From Atrichornis clamosus (Eukaryota > Chordata > Aves > Passeriformes > Menuridae): 64,000 nucleotides of DNA. Within the stretch, counting starts at the first letter, position 1; each line of letters starts with the position of its first letter. A program made the position numbers and the translations under genes. The notes below the pieces were generated by a model. That model was not told the origin of the DNA, ran no database searches, and saw nothing but the letters and a program-made list of their open reading frames with translations. Positions 37,326 to 49,930 of the stretch are shown here, one piece after another. The stretch spans positions 186,001-250,000 of the forward strand of contig WBMZ01004782.1 of the NCBI GenBank assembly GCA_013400975.1. Direction: 5' to 3'.

Positions 37326-40300
37326 GTAAACTTAGATATTCTCACTGCTGTTCTCAGTCCATTTAGATCATATTCTTGAGTAGATTTCCTGTATGTTTGC
37401 TGGAGCACAGATTTTTGCCTACTAAAAATGTCTGCGTTTCAGAAAGCATTATTATTTCTATAGTGTTAAATGAAGAACATTAATTATGACCACTAGTTTC
37501 AATGGTATTTTCTTTAAAACGAAGAAAGCTTTCATTACATTTCCATGGCTGAGTTACCAGCTACAGCTGGGCTTATTAGTATGTGGCTGGGACAAGTAAT
37601 CAAGGAGGCTGCATAAAACAGGCTCAAGTTATTTGCTCAATCATTATCAAACTTCTGGGAAGGAATGGCCTGTTTCCCTTAGCACTTTTTCATAAAAAAT
37701 CTTGGCACAGTTCCTAGTAGAGTTGCTTTCAGGTACTCTTAGTAGCACAAATGTGTAGATGTGGCTGCTCACTATAAGGGCCAAACGGAAGAAGACCCAA
37801 ATTTGATTATATGGTCTGGAGCATGTCATGTGGAGAAAAATTATCGCTGTTTTGTTTTATTTGGACTCAAAGTGTGAATATACAGTTATTATAATAACTA
37901 ATTTAGTACAAAAAGTAGCAGCCTGCATCTATAAGATATAGTGCTGTCCACATATTTTTTGTCACTGGTTTAATTATAGAAAGTGAAGTTCCCCCCTCTG
38001 TCTATTCATTTTTTGCCTTTTTCAACCCACAGTATCTATATTTAGACTTGTGCTAAGATGTAAGTAGCTGGCTAAAGTGGCAGGGCCCAGTGGCTATGTC
38101 TAAAATGCCTTTTGAATTGAATCTGTACTCAGATTTATCTCTCGTAGAACTGTGGGACAATCCAGTACAAACACTTTATATGCATGATCTTCTTTATCAG
38201 AGTCCCTGTTACAGTCCTGTCTGCACTGTGAGCACTAAGACACCTAATCAGTCACCACATATTTTAGTGGGACTGAAGTGACCAATCTCAAGTTGACTAA
38301 CTAGCTCTCTGTGAGATCATCCCTGTAAGATGCAATTATCATGTCTCTACATGTGAGACAGCATTTTAGGCAGGCTCGGGCCAGGCTATCAACGTAAATT
38401 TGTAAATACTTCCTGCTTAGCTACAAATATGCTTCAGAATTTCATTTGGCAGTGCTGATGCAACTAGTGATTCATTTCTCCCTAGTCCACCTGCATGACA
38501 TATGGTTCCATTACTTACATCCCACCCTTTACTTTGTACTTGGTGGCATCAATCACCTTTTACTTAATTGAAAAGTCATTGTGGCATATCTTGTGAAGGA
38601 GTTGGTGGAAGTTTATAATAGATAAGGGAACTTCTGTAATGCGAAATTAGACATCTTGCTCATATTTAGACATTTCAGACAGCTAGTGCTGAGTTCAGCT
38701 GATCAAAATAGGCACCTATTGCCATTCAGGATGTTATTAGTGTCGTTCTTCTTTTCTTCAGACAAAGAAAATAGGTTTTCAGATGGTGATGTTTAGTGTC
38801 TATCAGCTCCATGAAGCTTTCTCAGACATCTTTGGGCACTGTAAATGTATAGAGAAATAAACAGAATTTCTTAATTTAGATGAACTGAATGTTAGTCAGT
38901 ATAATTTCCAACTGTCCTTTGTTTAAGCTTATTCTTTTTGGTTTTAAATGAATGATTGCCCCAAGATTTATTTTCATCATTTTTATTGCTTGTTTGTGGA
39001 TACTGTCATGGATGCCTGTGTGTTTTCTTAAGTTAACACTAGGAATATTTTTTTTAAATGTGTAAATAAGCTGACACTTGCGAAAATCTGGAAATGTACT
39101 AATATCTTAATTAATGGATAACTAGATAAATATATTAAATATATTTCCAATAAATTGCTTTAGCTTCTAATTCAACTTTAAAGTGACCTATGCTGACTAC
39201 AAAGTTTTCTCATAAAAAGGAATATCAAGTGAAGGATCATCAAGGTATACATGAACTAGATGTTTGGAGCTAACACAAACTTATCAGCTACAATTATGCT
39301 GATTTCTGAACCTTAATACTGGATGACCTTACCTTTTTTTGTGCATGCAAATACAGAGGATGGTGACTTTTCTACCATGTCAGATGAAGGGACAAAATTA
39401 AATAAAGGTAGGGGCACAAAGCTATCATTTTTTCCTGAGTTAGTTGCATTCCCTAGTGATTCTACTGAGTGATGAAAGTTTCATATAAAGATCAATGACA
39501 CTGAAAACTGATTTATAACTCAGTTTGACAGCTAGTATAATCTCAGAATTGCTTTGCTGTAATCCACTCTGTCTTTCTCAGTTAGCAAACATTATCCCAA
39601 TTATAGTTATGCCAAATATAGGCAGAACAGATGCTTCTCATAAGCAACAACTAATTCCTAACTGCAAATTTATAAATATAAAAACATTGATTGCCAATTC
39701 TAAGTGCATTACATCAGTGGTTAAAAGAGAAAAGAGGAAAATATTGTTATACTATGATGTGGCCTCATCAAAGCCAAAATCTTTATCGATGTTTCTGGTG
39801 AAATGGGATTGCAGTGACAGGGCTGGGTAAAGATTAAGCAAAGAGGTGGAGAAAATCCTGACAGAATCCATTCAGATAGAATTTCACTTCCAGTTCTCTC
39901 CAGTAGAGAAAGGTACTTTAAATAGAACCATTACAGTAGCTGTAGAGATATAAAAAAATTAATAGCCCCTGAATAGAATATACCTGTTATTTCCACGTAA
40001 GTTTACCATGAACAACTTAACAAAACTGTCAAGTTAAATATGTGGGAAAAAAAAGTAAAACCCCACATTTTTGCTCCTATGAATGCTATCCTTTGGGTAC
40101 TAATAGTAGTGCACTAATACATACTTTCAGAAAGAGGAAAAGTGATTACTGTGAAACTGAAAAACAGTTGTACCAGGTTGTCAGCCCAGTGTCATGGTAC
40201 TAAATGTGCCTAGGAAGCAGAATAAGAATAGAACGATCTGTGTAAGTTCTTGGACTGGTTTATTTTTCTACATGATATCGGTATGGCTACAAAAAAAGTC

Positions 40301-43300
40301 TAGATACAGGTTGCGCAACATTCCTATTCAGAATTAGAGAATAATTCTAATTGAATTCCTTGCCAGTTGAAGTAATTTGAAAAAGGCTATAAAACTGTAA
40401 AGTTTTAAGGAGAAAAAGAGGGGGAAATTCTGATATGTCGTAATTATTATAGATAATAACTGACAACTATGTTCTTTCTATGGGAACAGACCGTATGTTT
40501 CTTTGGTATTCCAGTCAGTCTGTCTGACTGGTAAAGAAAACAGTTATTTTTAAATTGAAAGCTTTATAAAATGAACAACATAGCATCTTTTCAGTTTCAT
40601 CAGCATGGGTTCCTCAGAAACGTGTAATGAACTCACCTTCAAGCTCGGGAAGAGATACCTGAGTTTGAACTTTGCCATATTAAGGATATTGAGGTAGTAT
40701 CTCCAGTTTCTGAATGAATTGATATTTAATAAGGATAACTGTATCTTTCTTTTTTCTCAATCCTCACTTCCACATTTTCCAATGAAAATAGCAATGTCCA
40801 CTAAATGTTGTGTCGACCTAATTTTTTTGTGTGTTTTAGCTGTACTAAAGAGTATTTCTAAATCCAAGTGAGTCCTTGAGGAAAGCAGGACCATGCAGAT
40901 TACTGATGGGGCTAAGTGTCAAACAAGTACATAGTACTCAGCCATGCCAAGATGGCAACAGTTCTGACTCTTCATGGCAGCAGCAAGCTCTGCATCTTGA
41001 GAAATTTCCTGGGGCAATCTTACAGGTCAGCAATCTCTTCTCAGGATGTTTTGAGGATTATAGACTTGAATTTTGGTAATTAAAATACTTCTGAGTGCCA
41101 CATTTGGTGCCCAGGAGCTTCACATCTGCAAACCAAAGCTTAGATTAGAATTTTTATCTGCTTTCATGGCTCTTAATTTCAAGTTGACCTTTTATAAATG
41201 TTAGTTGCAGAAACCTTGGAAGGATAGAATGTTCAGAGAGTATTGCTTAATAGTTCTTTATGATAGAAATATATGCTTTTTATATTCTTGCAATTGTATT
41301 CCTGCCTAAATGATTCAGACAAAGGATATTTTCATGACAAGAGTCACAGAAGGAGCAATTAACACAATTAATGAAGTCAATTTCTTCAAAGTTTTATGAA
41401 AAATGGGAAAAACATTTTATCCTTTATAATGTTCTGGGAGACTAGTAACACTAAGAACCTGAAACTACATTAAGAAGAAGAGCTGACTTAGAGGCAGGAT
41501 GGATCACACTCTATGCAATAATTTACATAGGACTCTGACTAAGACAAAAAACTGGTTTTTTACTATCTATGAAGATTTGTAAAGATTGACTAAGTTTTTT
41601 AGAGATTATCTGCGGAGGAAATTAAGTTTTATCTCTTATTTTCTGGTAGGTTTTATAGATTTCTTTTTGTTCAAAATTATATTTCTTTTATGAGAGCTAC
41701 CTATTTCACTAAATAATCCCCAATTAGCACCTGAGAACAACCAAGAGTATAAATACAGAATAACTAAAATAATTTTTAGTTTTGGAGGCTGAAGTATTAA
41801 TTTTCATTTCAGAAGAAGACTTTGGCTGCCCATTCCAAGAAGAGGAAACTTACATGTAAGATTTACAAAATCCTGACATTTACTTGGAATAAGTGCAGTC
41901 AACCTAGCTATTGCGGCACAATTTATTGCCTTTTCTTTTTAGCCCTATGTAAAACAGATTATGAAAAATATTTAAAGAAGACATTAACCAAAAGTGTATT
42001 ATGCCATTGTATACAGCTATCACGTTTACAGTTTAAATCTTGTGTTCAATCTAGTGACCTCACATCTTTCTATTTCTCTCTGTAACTATATGACTATAAG
42101 TAGATATAGACATAAAATATTGCAGAGAATATTGCATAATAGAATATATGCAATATATGTAATAGAAATACACAACAGAGAGCTGAGGAAAGGACTGAAA
42201 AGGAAAAGCTGTTTCTGTACAAAGAAACATGAGATCCCATGGACTTTTAAAAGTGCAACAGATTTTGCTGGGGGAAAGGCAGAAGAGAAAGAGGAAAATA
42301 TAATATGATATGCTGCATTACATAGAGAAGGTAGATAAGGAATGGAAATTTACAATATAAGATTTGGATGACATTGAATCAGAACAAGGAGCAAATGTCT
42401 TTAATTAAACTATAGAAACAACTGTCACACAAAGCATATTAGAGTGGAAAACACATTGTTGCAACATGTTGTCATGTGCAAAGACAAAAATGTATTCAGA
42501 AAAAAAATTATAAAGTCATAAGAAAGGATAATTAAACATGATGTTTGAATGTGATCTAAACCTTAAAATTAAATTAAAAGTCAGCAAATTGTGCAGACAA
42601 AAGTGTTCTTTACTTGGCCTGCTCTTTTAAATATCTATCCAGTGTACACCATGAATTTACATGGGGAATTGATCTAATTAAGTTTATATTAAAATTATTT
42701 TTTTAAAATATGTGATTTTCCAGTTATAATTTTAGTTTTTTTAATACCTTTTCATTACTTGTCCATGACTATGGCACTGGGGTTCTAAAATTGATGCCTA
42801 CTTCATGCTTAGTATTCACAAAGAGATCAACCATTGTCCATCAACCTAGACCGTTGTCCTGACTCTAGGACTTGTTTCCCTCCCAGTTTATCCCGTCATT
42901 GCAACAGTAGTAGACACCAGATAAGCTTCTTCCTGCAGAAATAATAGCAGCCTGAGAACGAGTTGTTGCAGTGGTTGGGAAGTATAGGCACAATTGTGGG
43001 AGAGGACAGAAGAAAGGGAGTATCTTTACGTAGAGAAAGCACCTGTTGGCAAGCAGGATGCTTGTTCATCAAACAAGGATATAAGGCCAGCAAACTTCTG
43101 CTTAGCCTTTCCACCACCCTCATTACTTACTGACAATTTCAAAACCCTCCACTTGCGTTTACAAATTCCTCTCTCTGTAATTAACACTGTCAATGACATA
43201 GTATTGAATTTTTCACCTCCAGGATGAAGATGAAGCAAATCTTTGTCCATAAGGTAGGGCAATTCAATTTTCCTTTCAGAATGCTGGAAGTTCAAGAAGA

Positions 43301-44404
43301 CTTCCCTATCTGTGCCTACATTTTACTGTCTTTTACTTTTTCTTCTTTTTTTTTTTTTTCCCTCCTTGAGCATTGTAGGCATGACCAGTTGTGCATTGGG
43401 AATGCTGTTAGCTATTCCCTCGGCCAAACACTTTGAGTGACCATATGAACAGTTCTGTTCTGTTCAAATAAAATGACACAGATTCTCTTGATCCTTTTCC
43501 ATGATTTTGTCCGTACTGACTTCAATAGTGTAGCCCATATACAGAGAATAATTTCTGTCAAATGATGAAAACGAATTTTCTGATCACTTCTGATTTTGCA
43601 AGTAATAATGGGCAAAGTGTCTTAGTTTTTGTACTGTCTCATCTTGCATTATTTATATATTGCTTAGCATAAGAAATTCCAGTAGTCAGGTAGAAATTGT
43701 GGATTCTATGGTAATACACAACCAATTATAACATTTGGAAGTGAAACTGTAAAAATTGCTTTTACTGGTTCTTTCTTGAAAAATCAGTAAGAGATCTTGG
43801 TTCTGTTATTGCAAACTGCATCCATTTATTGTGATTTAACACAAATTACTTTATCCCACATAGTCTACAGAAATGCCGTCATGTGAAAAGGATTACACTA
43901 AGGGTTACATTAGTTTCAGAAAAATGTATTCATCCACTTTAATGTATGCATCAACTTTTCCCTAAGAAACGTAGTTTTACCTCGATGACCTGCTGGCATA
44001 AAGGAGGATTTAAAATTCTAGAGTGATGAGAAGATCTGCTGAAAGACTTTGTGAATAACGATTCTCACCTCATCAGTGACATTCCCCAACACCTGATAGT
44101 GATCTATTTGAAACTCCCTTCTGCTTTACACAGTACAGAGAGATGGCACGTTTGATTCTTACACAACAATGTCACAGAGTTGTAGTAGTTGAAGCTCTGA
44201 AAGCATTTCCATGACAACTTTCTCTCGTCTTTTCAGGAGTGTATAACTAAGTAAAAAAACAACCAAACAAAATATTTTTGGAAAAATGCAATGTTTTGGA
44301 TAGATCTTAGCAGTTGCTGAGGGGTAAAATGGAGCAAAGATGAGTATGAGGACCTACTTAAATGGTTATTCTATAAAATAAACCCTAAGCTTCTGTGGAA
44401 ATAA
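37326..44404. other. Gene-free DNA, no recognised repeat
   Basis: About 7 kb of unique AT-rich sequence. Frames reach 104 codons (41994-42308, plus) with no domain. The region near 42110-42175 has AT-rich partial palindromes around 'aatattgcataatag'. A poly-T run lies near 43345-43360. I see no RNA gene or insertion. Confidence 0.55.
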
Positions 44405-44998
44405 TTTCTTCATTTCCCTTTGGCCGGTTCGGATCAGGTGTCCTGACCATGCTCCCTCCCGCCTTCTTGTGGACCTGCTCACTGGCAAAGCGCAGGAAAC
44501 TGAAAAGCCCCTGACACAGACCAAGCATGACTTGGCAGCAACCAAAACATCAGCATGTTATCAATGTTATTTCATACTAACTAATGAGAAAAAATGAATT
44601 CTATCCCAGCTGAAACCAAAACATTATCCACCATTTATTCCATACCACAGAATGCCGTATTCAGGATATAAATTGGGGGCACTTGGCTGAGATGGGATGA
44701 TAGCTGCTTGGGGACAGGCTGAGCATTGGGCAGCAGCTGGTGAGCAGTTTTATTGTGCATCACTTGTTTCTGTTGGCCTTTATTCCTCCTTCTCTCTCCT
44801 TTTCATTACAGCTATTAATATTATTGCTATTTATTATTACCATTATTTTATTTTATTTTGTTTCAGTTGTTAAACTGTTCTTTCATCATACATGAGATTT
44901 ACTTTTTCAATTTCCAATTCTCCTCACCGGGGGCAGGACGTTGATGGTGGGGTTGAGGGATTGGTGGTGAATGAGGGGCTACATAATACTTAATTGCC
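44405..44998 (+). mobile_element. Avian endogenous retrovirus LTR, 5'- and 3'-trimmed
   Basis: This matches a common avian LTR by its ordered blocks: 'ggttcggatcaggtgtcctg', then 'ccttcttgtggacctgctca', a middle part rich in 'accaaaacatcagc', 'ggggacaggctgagcattgg', and 'cagctggtgagcag'. The TTATT-rich end follows with 'tcagttgttaaactgttctt', and finally a G-rich 'ccgggggcaggacg'. The usual terminal sequence (a 'ggttaaaccacgaca'-like end) is missing, and the left end is also incomplete, so the copy is trimmed or decayed. No internal viral genes are beside it. Confidence 0.75.
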
Positions 44999-47900
44999 AT
45001 CATGTCACCTCCTTTTGGCTGTTCTGGAAATTCATTCAGATCTTCAACTCATAGTGATAGGATGTTTCTTGATAAATAGAGCTTAGAGGATAGGCTTGTC
45101 AGGAGAACAAAAAAACCCCACAATGTAAGGGTGGTTCAAAAATCTGTGACCTTGGTGACCTAACTGATCTTTTCTATCAGCGGTGTGAAATTAGAATATT
45201 TTTCCTCACTGCAGTACAAGGTCAATTATGTGAACCTGTTATTGATATAGATTCTTAAAACAAAACCAGAACAGAACAAGAAAACACACTCTCCAGCATT
45301 AAAGTGCCCTGCCCTTTCTTTAAGGTCAGATTGTGCAATTTTTTAAAAATAACACTTAAGGAGAATATTTTGCAAGAGACACAAAGGAACAATGGCCTTC
45401 ACCCTTTAAGAGTCTTTTTAAATTGGTAACTTTTCACCTACTAAAAATGATCCTGTCTCACAGAGCAAGATATTCTTATCAAGAAATACTTATTTGGACA
45501 ATGTGACCTATCACCTGCTATTTATCTATATTATTCAATAACACTGATAATACAGACTTAAACCGAGGTAGTAACACAATTATTTACTGTTGTCTTTTGG
45601 ATTACTCTCCCTCTGTAACACAGAAGATTAAATATAATCATTCAGATGGAAACACTTTGGAGCTTAATCAAGGACAAAATCACAAAATAATCTTACCTGT
45701 TATTTATACGGTTTATGAAAGCAAAACAAAACAAAAAAACAAAAAACAGTCAAAAAGAATGTAATTAGAATTCCTTATACATAGGGGGTTTTGTAAAGAA
45801 AATTTTTTCACTTCAAAATGCTATGTGAAATTAATAGGTATTTATTTTTCTGCAATCTAAGTGTATTTGAACCATTATAGGTGAGTTTTGGTTGAGTTTT
45901 CCTTTTTAAAAATACCTTGTTTACTTACCAGATATATTAGTATAATAAACATGTGAAGATACTATAGTGCTGGCTGCCAAAATATTAATAAACTTTTCAA
46001 AGTTTCTTTGAAAGATATATCTTTATGTTAGCAATCCTGAAAGTAATTTGAACTTGTAAATAGATTTCTAATAAAAATTTAAAGACCAATATTTTATTTC
46101 CAGATCTGCAATGAACATTGTGACTGTTCATGCTAGCTGCCTTTCCATTTCATCTTCCTATCTACTCTTTACCTCCTTTTTTTTTTTCCCCCAGATAGTT
46201 TACATTTGGATGCCAATTTTAAAATTTATTTTTGGTGACCAGAAAAATCTGTTTAAACAAACTCTAAAGAAAATAAAAGCTTAATTTCAATTTTCACTTG
46301 TTTCCTGGGATCAGTCAGAAATTGCTGGTTAATGGGATGGGTTTTGGTGAATTAGATAAGTCTCTTTTTTTCAGACTTTTCTGTAATTGAACCTCTCAAA
46401 AACTTTTTGTGGAGATTTCAGAGAAAGCTTGCTGCACAGAGACTTCAACATACTTTCTATCTTTAGTCCATTAAGCCCTTTTAAAGATTCCATGTTTTCT
46501 CATAATACCAACCCTGATATATCCACTTGTTGCTAAGCATAACAGCAGATTTATATTTTCTGTTATTCTGAGCTTTTTGGTTATTTTTGTAACTTTTGTA
46601 GTAGTGGGAGGCTTTTAGGTGTGAGTTTTGCGGTGAAAATAATTCAAATGCTGTCATAGTTTGTGCTCAGTGCCACAGTGCTGGCTGTGCTACAGAACTG
46701 GGACCTGAAGGATGGCCAAGAACTCACTCTGCTCACTTTCTTTTCAGTTACAAAAAGTGAGGATCTGGATTTGTAAATCTGGAGTTATATAGACATTAAT
46801 ACTTTTGTTTTTTGCTAAATAAAACAGACAAAGCTTTTAATGTACCGGTTTTAACAGTTTCTGTCATGCAAGATGCAATGTGCAGTTCATAACGACAGAA
46901 AATTTCATTCTATTAGGAAAACAGTCATACTTTTCCCTTTACAACCACCGCATACACTTAGTGGCTCTTAAGATTAAAGGAGAGGCACAATATAATTCCC
47001 TAATACCATACTGAATTCTTTTCACTTGGATGGCTGAATAATTCAGAACAGCAGTTACCTTGAAAATAAATGACTGTGCTGAAAGGAGAATTAATTAATT
47101 CAGATAAACTAAATAAACTCTGCAAACTGACTAATGTAGCAGAAATTACTGGGTGCTGATACTGCTGTTTTAATTATTAAGTCCACATTAATTAATTTCA
47201 AAGCTACCTTTTCTGAAAACCACAGCTTGACCAATATTCAGAGTATAAAACATGCCAAGAGACAAGTTTTGCTTAGTAACACTTTTGCAAAGGCTGGAAC
47301 CTAGTCTTCATACAACTAAATGTGATGAACATTAAAAGAAACTGGCAGTTTCAATAAACAATACAAGATCCAAATAATGGTGTGGTACTTCCTTGACCAC
47401 AAACTGAGAAACAGAATTTTATTGTGTCAACCTATTTCTTTCACAGAAGGAGCTGGACTTCTTGCTAATTGCCAATATGGTTCTGAATATAAAGGGAACT
47501 TAATGTCTCTTTGAGAGTTGCAGTAAAATCAGTGATCATGGCTACCCGCGACTTTTCAGAGCTACTAGACACAGTGCGATTCAGTCATGACCCGCTGTGA
47601 GATGAGAACCTCACTGAACCTGAGAACATGTGAACGGGTGAGAATGTGTTACATTATATTTAGTAGTTAGTGCTGATGATTCTTGTACCTAAGGACATAG
47701 ACAGTACAAAATTTATTTGTACCACACTTTGTTCCCTAACACATCACATGCGAAGGATTGTTACAGATAGTGTCATGATTGTAGTACTTATTACATATTT
47801 CTGCTGGGGAATGTTCAGCAGGGATTTTACTATCTGTACATTACTCTAAAAAGACAAAAAGGAAGGTATAATATATTTAAAACTGTCTATTGTAGTGATT

Positions 47901-48935
47901 AGTTCCATAAATTGCTAAAAAAATTTACAGCTGACAAATTTATATCTGCTGCATCACCCAGCAGACAACAGTAACATCAATACAGTACCTAAAAGATACA
48001 TTCCCGCAAGGATTTTGTTCTCTAGTCCCTCATCATTTTGTTTGATTCTTAAAATGAAAACACCTGTAGCAATGATTTCTTCTGACAAGCTGAAAGGCAC
48101 TGAACAGAGAACAAGTTTTATAAAATGCTTTAATGACAATCTTTAGTGTACCTGCAGCATGTATCAACATCTCTTATGAACATCTTAATCATTTGCTTTT
48201 TCTTGTTTTCACTTGAAGCAAATTTAAATTTTTTGGAGAACTCTACACACAACTTTAAGGATGAAGAAAGAGTGTCTTTCAGAAAACCGCAGACAAAACA
48301 GCTGTAGGAAAAGTCCTTAAGAACACTTCATGTCATGTACTTGAATTAAAAACATTTAATGGCAGAAAAACTCCTACAGAAACTTTTGAAAGTAAGTTTT
48401 TCTGCACTAAACTTGCTTTACCAGACTATTCCTTCTGAGACTATGTGCTAGAAAATAATCCATGTAGATCAAATCCCTGCTTAATTTAAAAAAAAATATG
48501 AGTTTTTATTATTAAATATCTTTAAGAAAACTTCAAAATTATTTTGAAAAATACTTTTTACTCTTGAGAGAGAAGCAGGGAGATTACTTACCATTTACCA
48601 CCACAGGTAAAACAGACTTTAAAAACAAATTAATTTATTGCCAGTTAAAAAAGAGTATGATTATGAGAAACAGTAGAAAAAGAATCAAATTCCAAACTAT
48701 AAAACGTTTTCTCCCATCCCCACTGTTTTTCTCGGTCTCAACTTCACTCATTTATTCCTGCATCCTCTACATCTCCCTCTCAAGAAGTGCAGGGAGGATA
48801 GGAAATGGGGCATTGTAGTAATTCCTAACACTTTCTCTCTGATGTGCCCTTTTCCTCTCACTATTTCCCCAGGGGTCTTTCCCAGGCTGCAGTGTGGATA
48901 TCTGCTCTGCTATAGTCTCTTGCCAGGCTGCAGGG
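44999..48935. other. Gene-free DNA; candidate regulatory block at 47040-47290
   Basis: No gene or named repeat is seen. A run of homeodomain-type TAATTA cores occurs at 47089-47100, 47171-47180 and 47188-47198 in otherwise repeat-free sequence. It might mark an enhancer, but AT-rich DNA yields such sites easily. A small CAAAA-type run lies at 45722-45750. Confidence 0.45.
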
Positions 48936-49655
48936 GAATGGTTTGAGTTGGAAGGGACCTTAAATACAATCTAATCCCAATACCGCTACTGTGGACATCT
49001 TTCACTAGATTAGGTTGCTGACAGGCCCTCCAACCTCGCCTTGAACACTTCCAGGGATGAGGCATCCATAACTTCTCCGGGCAACCTATTCCAGTGTCTC
49101 ACCCCTTTTCTAAGGTTCACATTGACCAACTTCTCAAACTGTTCAAGATCCCACTGGTTCACATCCCTTCCCTCAAACATATCAACTGCACCAGTCAAAT
49201 TGTATCACCCCCAAACCTGCTGCAGATGAACTCAATCCCAATGTCTATGTAGCTAATAATAATGTTTAGCAGTAACAGACCCAGTATGGACCTCTGGGGG
49301 ACACCTCTTTTTTCTGATTTTCGTTTGGACGTAGAGCCATTGACTGCAACTCTTTGGATATGATCATCCAGCCAATTCCTTATCCATCAAATGTCTTGCC
49401 CATTGAACCCATATGTCTCCAATATAGCATCAAGGATGCACCGTGGGGCCTTAAAAAATATTTTACAGAAGCCCAGGTTGATGACATAAATTGCTCTTCC
49501 CCTGTCCACCAATATAGTCACTCCGTTGTAAGAGGCCACCAGATTAGTCAAGCACAATTTGCTATCTTTGTGAAGCTAGATTCTGGTCAGTTCTCTGGCA
49601 TCCGTATTACTTGACATACCTTCCAGTACAATTTCTAGTCCTTCTTCATGTTCAC
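48936..49655 (-). mobile_element. CR1 LINE with internal deletion (reverse orientation)
   Basis: Reading right to left, this holds the reverse-transcriptase stretch and then the 3' end. At about 49275-49315 the block corresponding to CR1 'GVPQGSVLGP' is still readable as GVPQRSILG. Further on, the catalytic 'FADD' box reads F-G-G-D, so one of the paired aspartates is lost. After '...EGRD..Q.DLEQFEKL' the sequence jumps near 49092-49121 straight to the 3'-end part 'VRHWNRLPGEVMDA', so several hundred bases of normal CR1 are deleted. The 3' end is at the left ('gaatggtttgagttggaagg'). The element is inactive. Confidence 0.9.
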
Positions 49656-49689
49656 ATGACCATTTCTGACCGGGTTTTTTTCTTTGTTT

Positions 49690-49930
49690 TGTTTTTACAT
49701 CCTCATAATTTTGTGCAGTATATTTCACCTTTCCTTAAATGACTTCCCAGAGTTCCAGCCACATTGGTTGTGGGGCCTAGCCATGTTCTAAAATGGGAGA
49801 GTTGCAGCAGGCTGGAACCATCTGTGTCTAGCACGGGACAACCCTGACCATTCCTCACCAAGGCCACCCTGCAACCCCCGGTACCAGCACCTGAGCACCT
49901 GCACCCAATGCAGTGATGCTCCTGATTGTT
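49690..49930 (-). mobile_element. Partial endogenous retrovirus LTR (U3 part)
   Basis: On the minus strand this reads like the first half of the LTR family at 9880-10665: 'atggttccagcctgctgcaa', then 'catggctaggccccacaacc', then 'catttaaggaaaggtgaaat' and 'actgcac'. It lies next to a CR1. The rest of the LTR is absent or replaced by the T-rich stretch at 49675-49700. Boundaries are approximate. Confidence 0.5.
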
